64,000 nt of DNA from Verrucomicrobiota bacterium (GTDB lineage Bacteria; Verrucomicrobiota; Verrucomicrobiia; Opitutales; Opitutaceae), in contig JAEWBF010000012.1 of assembly GCA_023391285.1 (NCBI GenBank), positions 1 through 64,000 on the forward strand. Reading direction: 5' to 3'. The position numbers and the translations under genes were made by a program. Shown here one piece after another: positions 8,305 through 17,600 of this stretch (position 1 is the first letter of the stretch; the number at the start of each line of letters is the position of its first letter). Below the pieces are notes generated by a model, which did no database searches, was not told the DNA's origin, and saw only the letters and a program-made list of their open reading frames with translations.

Positions 8305-9462
8305 CTTTGTTCGTGCGCCGCTGGAACTGGGGGTCAATCCGATCGCATCAAACAGCAAACGTAGTGTTCTGATCGTCCCCCGAGCCTTCGTTTCGGTATC
8401 TGAGGAAGACTCGGTCTGGAACATCCAGTGTGTGACATGCGACTGCAGAGCGACCACATTGCACTCCGGAATGCTGCGGATCAGATTCCTGCAGAGCCTG
8501 GCACAGCGCAGGGTTTCGATTACATCTGGACGCCATCGCGCGATGGCGTCGATCCAGTTGGAAACCTGCAGCCGAAGCTCATAGTCGGTGCCGAACGCGA
8601 ACGGTCCGGACAGGCGACTCGCGATTGCGTCGCATCGGTGGATTAGGGGCTCGGAGAGCCGCACTGCTCGGAGGAAATCGTTGGCCGACGCGACATGGGT
8701 AAATACTCGCGCGGCGGGTGGCAGGTGCCCATAAGCGCAAATCATGTCACGGACGGCAGCGCTGTTGTTGCGCAGCCTGCACTCGCGTCGCCACTCCCGG
8801 ATCATAGCTTTGTGCTTCGGAGTGATTCTTGCCGTAATCTGATGTCCGAATTTATCGCTGGGTGCATCACATCGGTGGAGCTTGCTTAAGGAGTGTGATG
8901 CTTCGGTGTTGATCCGCAGGACGTCAGAACAGGGCGGTGACGTGTCCAGCAGGCCGGCCCGCGACAGCAGAACCCATCCCGCTTGGGCTCCGGGATTTCT
9001 GGATCCGGTGAACTCGCGCACCCATCGATCGGCAGCATCGATCACGTCACCTGAGTAGAATTTGTAAGCGCCCTGAAGTTCGGCTTGCACTTTCGCCAGC
9101 CGCTCAACGAAAGCGTCCACTCTGGGGAGAAGTTCTGCAGCCTTTCCCCGCTGTTCGCGGACGAATTGTATGAGCGTAGGATCGCCTGATCGAGGCATCG
9201 GCGCGTTGAGCCTCGGCATCACCGAATCTAAATCGGAGAACAGTCTTGTTGCCTCCGAATCGAGATTCTGGAGAGCACAAGGTGTTCTGACTCCGGCAAC
9301 CACGATGGTCCTAGGAACGCCGCTGAGAAGAGCGTCTAGCATAATGGCCAAGGCTTCTGAGTGTGAGACATGGTAGTCTTCAGCGACTTCATCTATAAAA
9401 CCGATGTGTTGAGCGCTCACCCTCACGCACAGTGCCGATGTTTTAAGTGAACCTGATGCCAT
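8293..9462 (-). CDS. Putative double ribbon-helix-helix protein
   Basis: 389 residues. Residues 5-47 (LCVRVSAQHIGFIDEVAEDY followed by SHSEALAIMLDALL) have the strand-helix-helix pattern of ribbon-helix-helix DNA-binding domains. A similar pattern recurs near residues 205-250 (HQITARITPKHKAMIREW, then NSAAVRDMICAYG). After each lies a similar helical segment (LPRVDAFVERL... and EPLIHRCDAIASRL...), so the protein looks like an internal duplication. Relaxosome accessory proteins and plasmid regulators use such domains, but no partner relaxase is identified here. Function unknown; the duplicated architecture is my reading and needs a profile comparison. Confidence 0.5.
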   Translation of the reverse strand: MASGSLKTSALCVRVSAQHIGFIDEVAEDYHVSHSEALAIMLDALLSGVPRTIVVAGVRTPCALQNLDSEATRLFSDLDSVMPRLNAPMPRSGDPTLIQFVREQRGKAAELLPRVDAFVERLAKVQAELQGAYKFYSGDVIDAADRWVREFTGSRNPGAQAGWVLLSRAGLLDTSPPCSDVLRINTEASHSLSKLHRCDAPSDKFGHQITARITPKHKAMIREWRRECRLRNNSAAVRDMICAYGHLPPAARVFTHVASANDFLRAVRLSEPLIHRCDAIASRLSGPFAFGTDYELRLQVSNWIDAIARWRPDVIETLRCARLCRNLIRSIPECNVVALQSHVTHWMFQTESSSDTETKARGTIRTLRLLFDAIGLTPSSSGARTKAPV

Positions 9463-9608
9463 AAAGTGGTCTACGACTCATCTCATCGAACGGAGAAGAT
9501 GCCGGCCTTGAAAAGTTCGCCACATGGCGAACATCGAAATCACTTAGGACCGCTCATTGCCGGTGGGCGACAAATCTGTGGAACGGTGGTCGAACCCACG
9601 TTCGCGAA

Positions 9609-9636
9609 ACGGCCCTTCGACGAGACGGAGGGCCGT
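9609..9636. repeat. 8-bp inverted repeat downstream of the 9704 gene
   Basis: ACGGCCCT and AGGGCCGT are separated by 12 nt. The stem lies just past the stop of the minus-strand gene at 9704 and before the next gene starts at 9462, so it may be a terminator, although no T-run follows. Confidence 0.35.
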
Positions 9637-9703
9637 GTGAGCGACTAGTCGTTCTGCGAATCGTCGGGTCTAGCCGACATCCTCACAACAACGGATCGGT
9701 GTA

Positions 9704-10081
9704 TCAGGCCGCGCGCTCCGGTTGAGCATCAATGTGCGGAACTGGATAGGGATAGTGACACTTGCTGTCGTTCCAGCGCCAACCTTTAAGCAAAACAGCT
9801 TTATTGAACTTGCCAATGTAGCGGAGGGCCACGCCGACTTTCGGCAGAAGAACCTCGAAACCTTCTTCGAGCGCCTGGCGGGCATCGTCCGGGAGGTCCG
9901 TTCGGCGAAAAGACACAGCGTGCCCGCGCCGGATGAGCGTGAGGTCGTTCACGCGATTGATTCTTAGTTGCCTGACGGGGGAAGCGCTGGGGTGGCTAAG
10001 CGGCTCCAAGGTAGGGCCCTGATCGATTTTAATCGCTGGTGTTGTGGAGCCTTTCGGCTCGCAGCTTTCGTAGTTTTTCAT
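9704..10081 (-). CDS. Small unknown protein (125 aa)
   Basis: 125 residues. The central part (VNDLTLIRRGHAVSFRRTDL, ARQALEEGFEVLLPKVGVA) looks like a compact alpha/beta fold. The C-terminus is LLKGWRWNDSKCHYPYP followed by a short polar tail. No family recognised. It lies alone between two hairpins, on the same strand as the genes either side of it. Confidence 0.45.
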   Translation of the reverse strand: MKNYESCEPKGSTTPAIKIDQGPTLEPLSHPSASPVRQLRINRVNDLTLIRRGHAVSFRRTDLPDDARQALEEGFEVLLPKVGVALRYIGKFNKAVLLKGWRWNDSKCHYPYPVPHIDAQPERAA

Positions 10082-10161
10082 ATTTTGGTATTATTGTTGT
10101 TATATCTCGGGCTAATCGCCCCCTTGCGGTAAGGGCGAAAAAGGCGGGCGGGGAAGGGGGT

Positions 10162-10184
10162 GAAGAATTTTTTCTAAATTCTTC
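10162..10184. terminator. Hairpin between radical SAM gene and 9704 gene
   Basis: GAAGAATTT and AAATTCTTC form a 9-bp perfect stem with a 5-nt loop. It lies 99 bp past the stop of the minus-strand radical SAM gene. AT-rich arms and a G-rich plus-strand flank make it a weak terminator candidate. Confidence 0.35.
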
Positions 10185-10282
10185 GTGTGCAGAGTAGCGA
10201 GCGTGGCAATGGCTACTTAGTCGTAGGAGAGTCGTCGCGGGGTCCTGTTGAACAGCTCGGGGAAAAGTTCTGTTAAGCTGCT

Positions 10283-11350
10283 TCAATTGGTGGGCCATTC
10301 GCTTTTCCGACTCCACCAGCGGTCAAGCCACGACCGATACTCCCCTTGATCCTGCTGTTCGGAGATCGCTGTTTTGCTTCCGAGGGATGCGTCAGGCCAG
10401 AGATGAAGCCGCGAGGAAAGGCCGACTTCAGCCGCGAGACGCTCAACCATCTTGAGTTGGCTGATTGCATATCCCCGCCAGGTGACCCGGTCGCGCAGTG
10501 CCGACGTATTAACCTTCGCTCCGACGCGGAGCGCTTCGGCATCGATGCGGTCCGCATTCTTGGCGCGGACATTGATCGGCTCATGAAACACGGTCAGAGG
10601 GTTGAGAGTAGCGACGGTGCTCAGCGTTTGACGCAGATCGGCCTCGTCGCATTCCGGGTAGGTCGGGGCGACCGCGACATAGATATTCAAACCGCGAGCC
10701 TTCGCTTCGCGGAGCGTGCGGATTCGCTGCGTAACGCTCGGTGCACCTGGCTCGTAAACGCGAGCGAGTTTGTCGTTCAGAGTCGGAACACTCATCCCAA
10801 ACATGAGCCGCGTCCCGAACCTCGCGAACAAGTCAAAGTCATGGCTTGACAGTGGGCTGCGCGTGAGAACCCTGACGTTCATCGTGCTCTCCGCGAGAAT
10901 GATCTCGAGGGCGGATCGAACAGACTCCCGAAGGGCGGCATTCAGTTCTCGGGTCATGTCGGGATCTGCCCCGCGGATTACTTGGTAGGGGTCTGTGGTG
11001 CTGGAAACGATAATGGCTCGATTGCTGTCGGCCGGTAGCAATTCGGGCGGGGTCGCTTCCGCCTTGGCCAGGCTCACGCGAAACTGCTTCTCGTCCCACG
11101 GCCTCACCATTGCGTATTGTCCCCATTCGCGATCCGGATCGGTTACTCCGAACGGCGTAAGCTTGTGCACCAGCTTACGAGTGCTGGTCTCCGGCACCGA
11201 GCAGAAGCTGCAACGGTGGTGGCAGCCGATCACCATATTGAGTGAATGGGACGAAAGACTTTTGTATACGAAGCTGTTCGGCTGAACGGTTGACGGAATC
11301 ATCCAATAATCCGCGATATTCTTAGTTTTGCTGCTGCTGGAGGGTTGCAT
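10283..11350 (-). CDS. Radical SAM protein, SPL-like family
   Basis: About 355 residues (a start at MIPSTVQPNS, 16 codons in, is possible). IGCHHRCSFCSVPETS contains the CxxxCxxC cluster that binds the [4Fe-4S]-SAM centre. Further family-like features are IIVSSTTDPYQ, VRVLTRSPL, FGMSVPTLNDKLARVYEPG and VAVAPTYPE. These match the SplB-like radical SAM group, whose founding member repairs spore photoproduct; most members have no known substrate. There is no spore context here, and the enzyme sits among mobile-element genes, so nucleic-acid repair or modification is only a possibility. Confidence 0.8.
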   Translation of the reverse strand: MQPSSSSKTKNIADYWMIPSTVQPNSFVYKSLSSHSLNMVIGCHHRCSFCSVPETSTRKLVHKLTPFGVTDPDREWGQYAMVRPWDEKQFRVSLAKAEATPPELLPADSNRAIIVSSTTDPYQVIRGADPDMTRELNAALRESVRSALEIILAESTMNVRVLTRSPLSSHDFDLFARFGTRLMFGMSVPTLNDKLARVYEPGAPSVTQRIRTLREAKARGLNIYVAVAPTYPECDEADLRQTLSTVATLNPLTVFHEPINVRAKNADRIDAEALRVGAKVNTSALRDRVTWRGYAISQLKMVERLAAEVGLSSRLHLWPDASLGSKTAISEQQDQGEYRSWLDRWWSRKSEWPTN

Positions 11351-12037
11351 GGTGAGTCACCGCCATTGCAGCTCGGATATAGGACCGAACTTCCAGCATT
11401 GCTGGCCCGGGTGGACACCGGAGGTGACATTGTAATGATTTTCGCGACGGCCTTCAGGTGGCAAGCAGTTTCCGAAAAAGATTTCGTTTAATGTTTTGTG
11501 ATCTTTGCCGGCTGTCTTCTGAATAACAGGTCACATAACACTTGCTCCAATGACCGTGGCATCCTGGTGAAAAGTTAACTTTGTATATGTCTCACCTGCT
11601 CGGGCGGCAGGTGGCGCTGACAGGTTTGCCGCCTACGGGATCGGAGCGGCCACGACTGTAGTCGTCTGGCATGGCCGTTCGGCTGCCTATTACGCTGGAC
11701 GGCGGCGGGCCGGGTCTGAACGTCGACACGGGCCGGTTCGCTGGTGGACGAATCGAGGTAAGTAAGACCAGTCCGTAGATCTCGGGCGGGTCGCAGTCCC
11801 GGAAACGCGGGTGCGTCGACGCACAAAGTTTAGGCTCGTCCTATTTGCCGATACTCGCAGTATCAGTTGGTCCAGCTAAATGCCAAATTTCCCACCGGAT
11901 TTGCATCTCACGGCCTTCCGAGCCGTGGCTGACCGAGGCATCAGGGCATGCGTTGGCACCATCGCTTGTCGCCCCCGCTTCGAGGCTTGTGACACTCTCA
12001 AGGCACACCGGAGATCCGGGTTTGCTACAATTTATTT
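11351..12037. other. Intergenic region with a short hairpin
   Basis: No supportable gene. A perfect 7-bp inverted repeat (CACCTGC/GCAGGTG, loop 7 nt) lies at 11593-11613. The last 40 bp before 12038 turn AT-rich (CTACAATTTATTT) and probably include the -10 region and leader of the next gene. Confidence 0.4.
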
Positions 12038-12607
12038 ATGTCCATGAGCTATAAGCCGAAGTATGATGGAACCGCTGCGTCTTGCCTGAGCCAGAGAGTG
12101 GCATATTACATCCCAACCAGAACACCAAGTGCGGCCAAGGAATACAGAGGAGTTAAAGCCCCGGATCTAATTAGGGTTGCTACGAACTTTTTCACTGTTG
12201 AGTTCGGGGGCTCTACGCGGGTAAATTCTTTAGGTTCGTTCATTCACCCGAAAGAAACTGTAGTTCAGTTCGAACTCGTTCGTGTAATATTTGCTTATAC
12301 GACACCAGCGCTACTCAAGGTGCACGCGCGCACTATTGAAGTGCTAGCAAACGATCTGTGCTGCAGGTTCGGACAGACATCTCTCGCATACGAGATTTGC
12401 GGGAGTCTCTATTTTGCGAGCCCGACCGACAAGTATCGCGCGAAGAACCGGGAACTCTTTGAGGAACTCAGCGCGGGCAGAGTTCCGGATATCAAGCCAC
12501 CTTGGCTTCGCTATTCGAACTTGCAGCAATTGTTGAGTGAACGACGTGAGAATGAATTGCGGCGCGAGCAGGAAGAGTGCAGGTTGTTTATCCCCGGCGG
12601 CGGGTGA
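12038..12607 (+). CDS. Conserved small protein of unknown function
   Basis: 189 residues. The pattern CLSQRVAYYIPTRTPS, then FGGSTRVNSLGSF, HPKETVVQFE and YEICGSLYFASP resembles a family of small cytosolic proteins with IPT+TP, FGG-T and a final YEI-G-LYF strand. I recall no assigned role. A charged C-terminal extension (LSERRENELRREQEECR) is probably a helix. Base composition is noticeably more AT-rich than the neighbours, suggesting separate acquisition. A short attC-like element begins 41 bp after the stop, so this could be a gene cassette. Confidence 0.6.
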   Translation: MSMSYKPKYDGTAASCLSQRVAYYIPTRTPSAAKEYRGVKAPDLIRVATNFFTVEFGGSTRVNSLGSFIHPKETVVQFELVRVIFAYTTPALLKVHARTIEVLANDLCCRFGQTSLAYEICGSLYFASPTDKYRAKNRELFEELSAGRVPDIKPPWLRYSNLQQLLSERRENELRREQEECRLFIPGGG

Positions 12608-12647
12608 GGCACGTGTGTTCTAGTTTCCGCGACGTTCAGCGTCGAGG

Positions 12648-12687
12648 ATCTAACGAACAAGCGGCCCAGGCGGCTTGAGCGTTGGGC
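12648..12687 (+). repeat. Short attC-like element after the 12038 gene
   Basis: ATCTAAC (exact RYYYAAC) and GTTGGGC (exact GTTRRRY) bound a segment containing CAAGC and GCTTG as inner inverted arms. At 40 bp it is shorter than the usual attC length of roughly 55 bp or more. Its position just downstream of an ORF is typical of an integron cassette. Confidence 0.4.
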
Positions 12688-13450
12688 GACGGACCGCTGT
12701 GTGCAGCAACTCGTGGCAATCAGGTGCCAGGAGAATTCGTCAGCGTGCATTCCATCGTCACCGTCACCCGCAATTCTTTGCCGAAGCATGCTAAGTGTGA
12801 AGGGCAGACGGGCGGGCGCATTCCTGCGCTCTTTCAGCTGAATCTTTTCGGAATCACTTGTCTGGCGTCGGTTAATCAGCGCCTTGTGGTGATCTGGGCG
12901 CTGATTGGGAGTCGCGTAACTCCGCTACGATGCCTGAGCATGCGTGGCGTTCTCAAAACGTCATTTTGCTGTGGATGGTCGCCGCTCGGCAGCACGACAC
13001 CGCCGCCGTGCGTAGTCCCTTCCGGTGTGCGGGCCCTGAGCGATGACTACCCCTTCGAAGGGGCGGATGAAGGGGTTGCTAATAGGCTGAACGTTAGGGA
13101 CCCCACGGTGGGTTGTCTCGCAAATCGGTCATTGATGATAAAACATTGCACAAAAGGGCAGGGGAGAAGGGGCTTTTTCGGCGGCTGTTTTCCTTTTCTT
13201 GGGGAGAATCGAACCCGCATTCTCATGGCTCGCCCCGAAACGAAGTGTGCCAAAAAAAACGAAAAATCGTTAGATACTCCGCTCGAGCTAACGGTCATTA
13301 GTCTGGTAAGTAGCTCATAGTGAGGAGCGAGAGCGATCACGCGCTACGCGTCTTTTTTTTTGAGCGGGGTCTTTCCTGTGGCTGTTTCAGGCGCATAGGC
13401 AGGGCAGAGGTTACCACGTCGGTAGCCCACGAACCCGAAAGAAACAGGTT
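12688..13450. other. Intergenic region with palindrome and T-arm-like hairpin
   Basis: A plus-strand frame crosses this segment but has erratic composition, so I do not call a gene. It contains a 14-bp perfect palindrome CCCCTTCGAAGGGG at 13050-13063. A stem at 13204-13224 (GAGAAT/ATTCTC) has a loop that reads GCGGGTTCG on the minus strand, like a tRNA T-arm. No complete tRNA cloverleaf could be built around it. A run of nine T follows at 13352. Confidence 0.4.
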
Positions 13451-14029
13451 ATGAAGAAAAGCACTATGTTAGGAACGATGACTGAAAGCAGCACGGCGAT
13501 TCGGAAGGCGGACTCTCCGCTTGAGAAGCCCTCCGTTCTGCCCCAGCAGCTGGTTGCGAAGACCGCGGACGGCCTGCCCGTCTATGATTGGCGGCTGCCG
13601 CTGTCGCACACCGCCGGTGCTCTCCGCGCGGAAGCGATCGCTCAGATTAACTTTGGCGATGCGTCTTACGCCAAACACGAGGTCGACCTCGGTCGCCCGA
13701 TCTCCTACTGCTCGTGCGTGGAGACCGCTGATGGCAGCGAGATCCTTTACGCACGGCGGACGGGTCAGCCAGGGTTGACTCGCTTCGTTTTGGGCCGGTC
13801 CTACGATCCAACCTCGATTATCACAGTGGTTCTAAAGCGCAATAATGATGATCCAAGCTCCTTGGTGGTCGTCACTACCTACGCTGGTGTCCTTGAACCT
13901 GAGCCGTGGGAATCCGACGCAACCGATCGCTCCGTAGAGTTCTGGTCCACGCACGCGCTCTGTTGGAACGGGCATGACATCGAACCAGAGTCCTTGACGC
14001 TGATCCCTCCCTCTTGGGCGGTCTGCTAG
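13451..14029 (+). CDS. Conserved protein of unknown function
   Basis: 192 residues (start at MKKSTMLG; an internal MTESST is possible). From about residue 80 the sequence VDLGRPISYCSCVETADG, YARRTGQPGLTRFVLGRS, TSIITVVLKR, LVVVTTYAG, then EFWSTHALCW follows a pattern I recall from a widespread family of uncharacterised bacterial and archaeal proteins. No function is known to me. The conserved His, Arg and Thr residues would fit a BECR-type nuclease or toxin fold, but that is speculation. It sits alone, followed by a strong hairpin. Confidence 0.6.
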   Translation: MKKSTMLGTMTESSTAIRKADSPLEKPSVLPQQLVAKTADGLPVYDWRLPLSHTAGALRAEAIAQINFGDASYAKHEVDLGRPISYCSCVETADGSEILYARRTGQPGLTRFVLGRSYDPTSIITVVLKRNNDDPSSLVVVTTYAGVLEPEPWESDATDRSVEFWSTHALCWNGHDIEPESLTLIPPSWAVC

Positions 14030-14060
14030 GTCCCGCAGCGTTTAACATCAACTATGACGC

Positions 14061-14090
14061 GCGCCCGGTAGTTCCTCCGCTACCGGGTGC
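14061..14090 (+). terminator. Strong hairpin after the 13451 gene
   Basis: An 11-bp stem (core CCCGGTAG/CTACCGGG, extended by three more pairs including one G-T) with an 8-nt loop lies 32 bp after the stop. Only a short CTTT follows, so intrinsic termination is plausible but not textbook. Confidence 0.5.
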
Positions 14091-14373
14091 AGCTTTGAGC
14101 CACAGTAATACGGCGGAGTGCGGCGCAACAACGTGGCGCCTAGGTATCCGACGGTGGACTTTCCTTCTGTTTTTGGCTCTCAAACCGTGGAGATGACCTC
14201 GCATCAGCAGCTGGACCATATCGGCGCCCTCCGTTACTCGCGAAAGAGCCGGTCGGACGCATCCAACTCAACTCACCGGGCAGGCGAAGGATCAATGCGC
14301 CGTGCGACCCCTAAACGGGGGGCTCCGCGCAAGAGAATCAAATGCTGCGGATGCTTACAAAGCCCGACTCGCG

Positions 14374-14405
14374 CCGGGCGAGTGCACCATAATATGGGGA
14401 ACGGT
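14374..14405 (-). repeat. Inverted, partly degenerate copy of the TGCACC/GGTGCA repeat
   Basis: Read on the minus strand this segment contains ACCGTT, CCCAT and then TGGTGCACTCGCCCGG. It matches nearly every position of the repeats at 41261, 44617 and 45658, except that the left TGCACC arm is degraded to CGAACC. It is inverted relative to those copies and lies 213 bp before the first gene of the defence operon. Confidence 0.6.
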
Positions 14406-14617
14406 TCGAACGAGGTCGCCGGGCCGACTCGACATTAGCACGACCCAGAAACACTTGGACGTCCGCTGGCGAAGCGGAAAAGGGTGTCCGGTTCATTGAA
14501 AAGGCCTTGCCCGCGCAGCCCTCGATCGGCATGACAACTCCAAGGCTCCACCGAAGGCTATCCATCGGCCTTCAGCGGGATTGCCACACGTAGCTCTCGC
14601 TGGTTCGTTCTCGTGCG

Positions 14618-17600
14618 ATGGTTGCTTCGTCCAGTGCTCCCTCACTACCTCCTCTTCCCGGTCGTCTAGCGATTGTTCGAAATCGTCCCGGCGTCATAGC
14701 CAAGGTTGAGCCAAGCGCGGTGCACTCCACAGGACTGGTGCACCTCGTCACCATCGACTTTACCGATTTGGGAGGGTCGCGGGAGGAGACGGTGGTCTGG
14801 GAGCGCGAGCCTGATGCTCGTGTGATTCAAGGCACCGGACTGCCCCGGGTCGCCGACCTCGATCCGATGCCAGCGGCAGACTTCGAAGCGCTGCAGCGCT
14901 CGGCCCGCTGGGGCGCGATTCACCCGTTCGTCGATCCCGACGGCGCGAATGGAGCACTTTCGCGCCTGCCGTTTTCTTCTCCCCTTCACGGCGCCATCGA
15001 AGTCGAGGACTACCAAATGGTCCCTCTCTTGAAGGCGATGCGAATGCCCCGCGTTAGCCTTCTCCTCGCGGACGATGTTGGTCTTGGGAAGACAGTCGAA
15101 GCCGGCCTCATCCTCTCGGAACTCATCCTGCAGCGCCGGATCCAGCGCGTGCTCGTCCTCACGCCTGCCTCCCTGCGACACCAGTGGCGGGATGAACTGC
15201 GCCAGAAGTTCTGCCTCAACTTCGAGGTGGTCGACCGCGCCCAGACGGTGCAACTCCGGCGTCGTCTGGGCCTCGATGCGAATCCGTGGCGCAATGCGCC
15301 GCACGTCATCGCGTCTTACCACTACCTCAAGCAGCCCGACGTCCTCGAGGACTTCCTTGCCACCTGCCGCATGCCCGACGGCTCACCGCACCTGCCGTGG
15401 GACCTGCTGATCGTTGACGAGGCGCATAACCTCGCCCCAGCGGCGTTCGGAGAGAACAGCGAACTCTGTTCGATGCTTCGGCTGATCGCACCGCATTTCG
15501 AGCACAAGCTCTTCGCGACCGCCACGCCGCACAACGGCCGCACGCGCTGCTTTTCGGGTCTCCTGGAGATTCTGGACCCGGCGCGGTTCTCTCAAACGTC
15601 CGAGTTTACGCCCGCCGAGCGCGACCGTGTTCAGGAGGTGGTCGTTCGCCGGCTGAAGAGCGAAATCAATGCCGTGACGAAGCCGCCACGCTTCTCCGAG
15701 CGGTTTCTCGATGCGGTAGCACTTTCGCTTTCTCGGCCGGAGCTCCGGCTCAGTGCCGCGTTTTCGTCCTTTCGATCTGCGCTGCACCGCGCCATCGGAC
15801 GCGGCTCGCGCAGCGAGCGGGTCGCCGGTGCATTCGCCATCGAGGTATTGGGGAAGCGGCTGCTCTCCTCGTTGCATGCGTTCGCCGATTCCTGGTATCG
15901 GCTTCAGGAGGGTTGTGCGGAGTCAGCCGACGGCCCTGATACAGAGGCGACGTCACCTGTGGCCGACGTTCGCGCCAGCGAGCGCGCCGTTCGCGAGGAG
16001 ACGGAAGACGACGTGGAGCAGGAAAGCCGCACCGCCTATGCAGCGAAGGTGATTGGCACATGGCTCAGGCCACTGGCGCCTGCACTCCGCGATGAGATGG
16101 ATCTGGTCACCCGCGCGCTGGGCGAACTGGGGCTGAAGGGAGTGCCCGCCGCGGACACGCGCCCGGTGCACGACACGCGTTACGACGCGCTGATTGCGCT
16201 CGTCCGGCGGCGGCTTCGAACGTCCGACAACCGAGGGTGGCTGCCCGGCGAGCGGTTGGTCGTTTTCACCGAATACAAGACGACGTTGGATACGCTCGTC
16301 GCACGTCTCGTAACCGAGTTCTCGGAGGAGGGAGCCATCGTCGCCCTCTACGGTTCGGGCCACATGGACGAACGCGACAAGAAGGCTGTGATAGCGGCCT
16401 TCAACGATCCTCAGTCCGCCGCCCGGGTGCTGGTTGCGACCGACGCCGCCTCCGAAGGCCTCAACTTGCAGCGCACCGCGCGTTATCTCCACCACTACGA
16501 CGTGCCATGGAACCCCGCGCGATTGGAGCAGCGAAACGGCCGCATCGACCGCTACGGGCAGGCTCGCGACGTCACCGTGTCGCATTTCATTTCGGACGAT
16601 GACGCCGACCTCGCCTTTATGGCGTTCATCGTCGGCAAGGTTCACAAGATCCGGCACGACCTCGGCGCGACGGGCGAGGTCATCGACGCGGTAGTGCAGC
16701 GTCGGTTGATTCACGATGCGCCCGACACCGACCTGCGCCTCGAACTGGAACGCGATCTCGAGCGAGTGAACAAGCGGAGTGCGGTGCCGCACGATGCGAC
16801 AGCACGCTCTCGCGACATCGCGGGCGGGCACGAACTCGGCGAACAACTTGCTGCCCTTCGCCGTGAGTTGGACCTGTCCGGGCAGACGCTTCGCGCGACG
16901 TTCGAAAGCGCATTGGCCCATAGCGCCCCGAGACCGCGGCTGCAGCCGGATGGCCGGCCCGGATTCTGGCGGCTCGTTCAACCCGTGCCTGGGTCCTGGC
17001 GGGAGGTCATTGATGAGTCGCTGCGGGTCCCGGTCAACGGAGGTTCGGCCTTGGGTGCGCTTCCCGCCGTCGCGTTCGAGCCGGCTGCGTGCGTGACCGA
17101 GATCGCCGGCCGACCCGTGTTCAGACCACCAAGTGATGGGGCCCTTCTCCACCTCTGGCATCCTGTGTTGCAGCACACCCTGCAGCATTTTGCCCGTCGC
17201 AGGTTCCCAGGACAGCCGATGTCCGCTTCACGTTGGCGCGTAAGCAGCGACCCGGAGCTACCGGCTGGCGTGGATGCGTGGGTCCTCGTCACCGTCGAAG
17301 AACTCGCGGTGAACGAGCTGCGTGAGACGTTCCATCATTGGGTGCGCACCCTCGTTCTGCCCGTGAAATCGGGCCGGCTGCTGCCGGCGCTGCCGCACAG
17401 CCCGGCGGATGCACTGACCGTGAGTGGCGACAGCACACCGACGTCGGCAGAGATCGAACGTGGCCGCGGGCTTTGGCTCGACCTCGAGGACGAGGTCCGC
17501 ACCGCGCTCGGATCCCACTGCGAGGCCCTAACGGCAAAGCTCAAGTCCGAGCTCAGTGCCGAACGGAAAGCCGCCGAGGAGCGCGAGCAGGCGAGGTTTC

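Noticed and set aside
10029..10316. 95-codon minus-strand frame
   Set aside because: Overlaps both neighbouring genes and a hairpin; sequence is not protein-like.
13190..13310. Complete tRNA around the T-arm-like hairpin
   Set aside because: No acceptor pairing, anticodon arm or CCA could be fitted.
12682..13320. 212-codon plus-strand frame
   Set aside because: Crosses palindromes and hairpins, irregular composition, no ribosome-binding site.
15953..17188. 411-codon minus-strand frame
   Set aside because: Antisense to the DrmD-like helicase, which has intact motifs on the plus strand.
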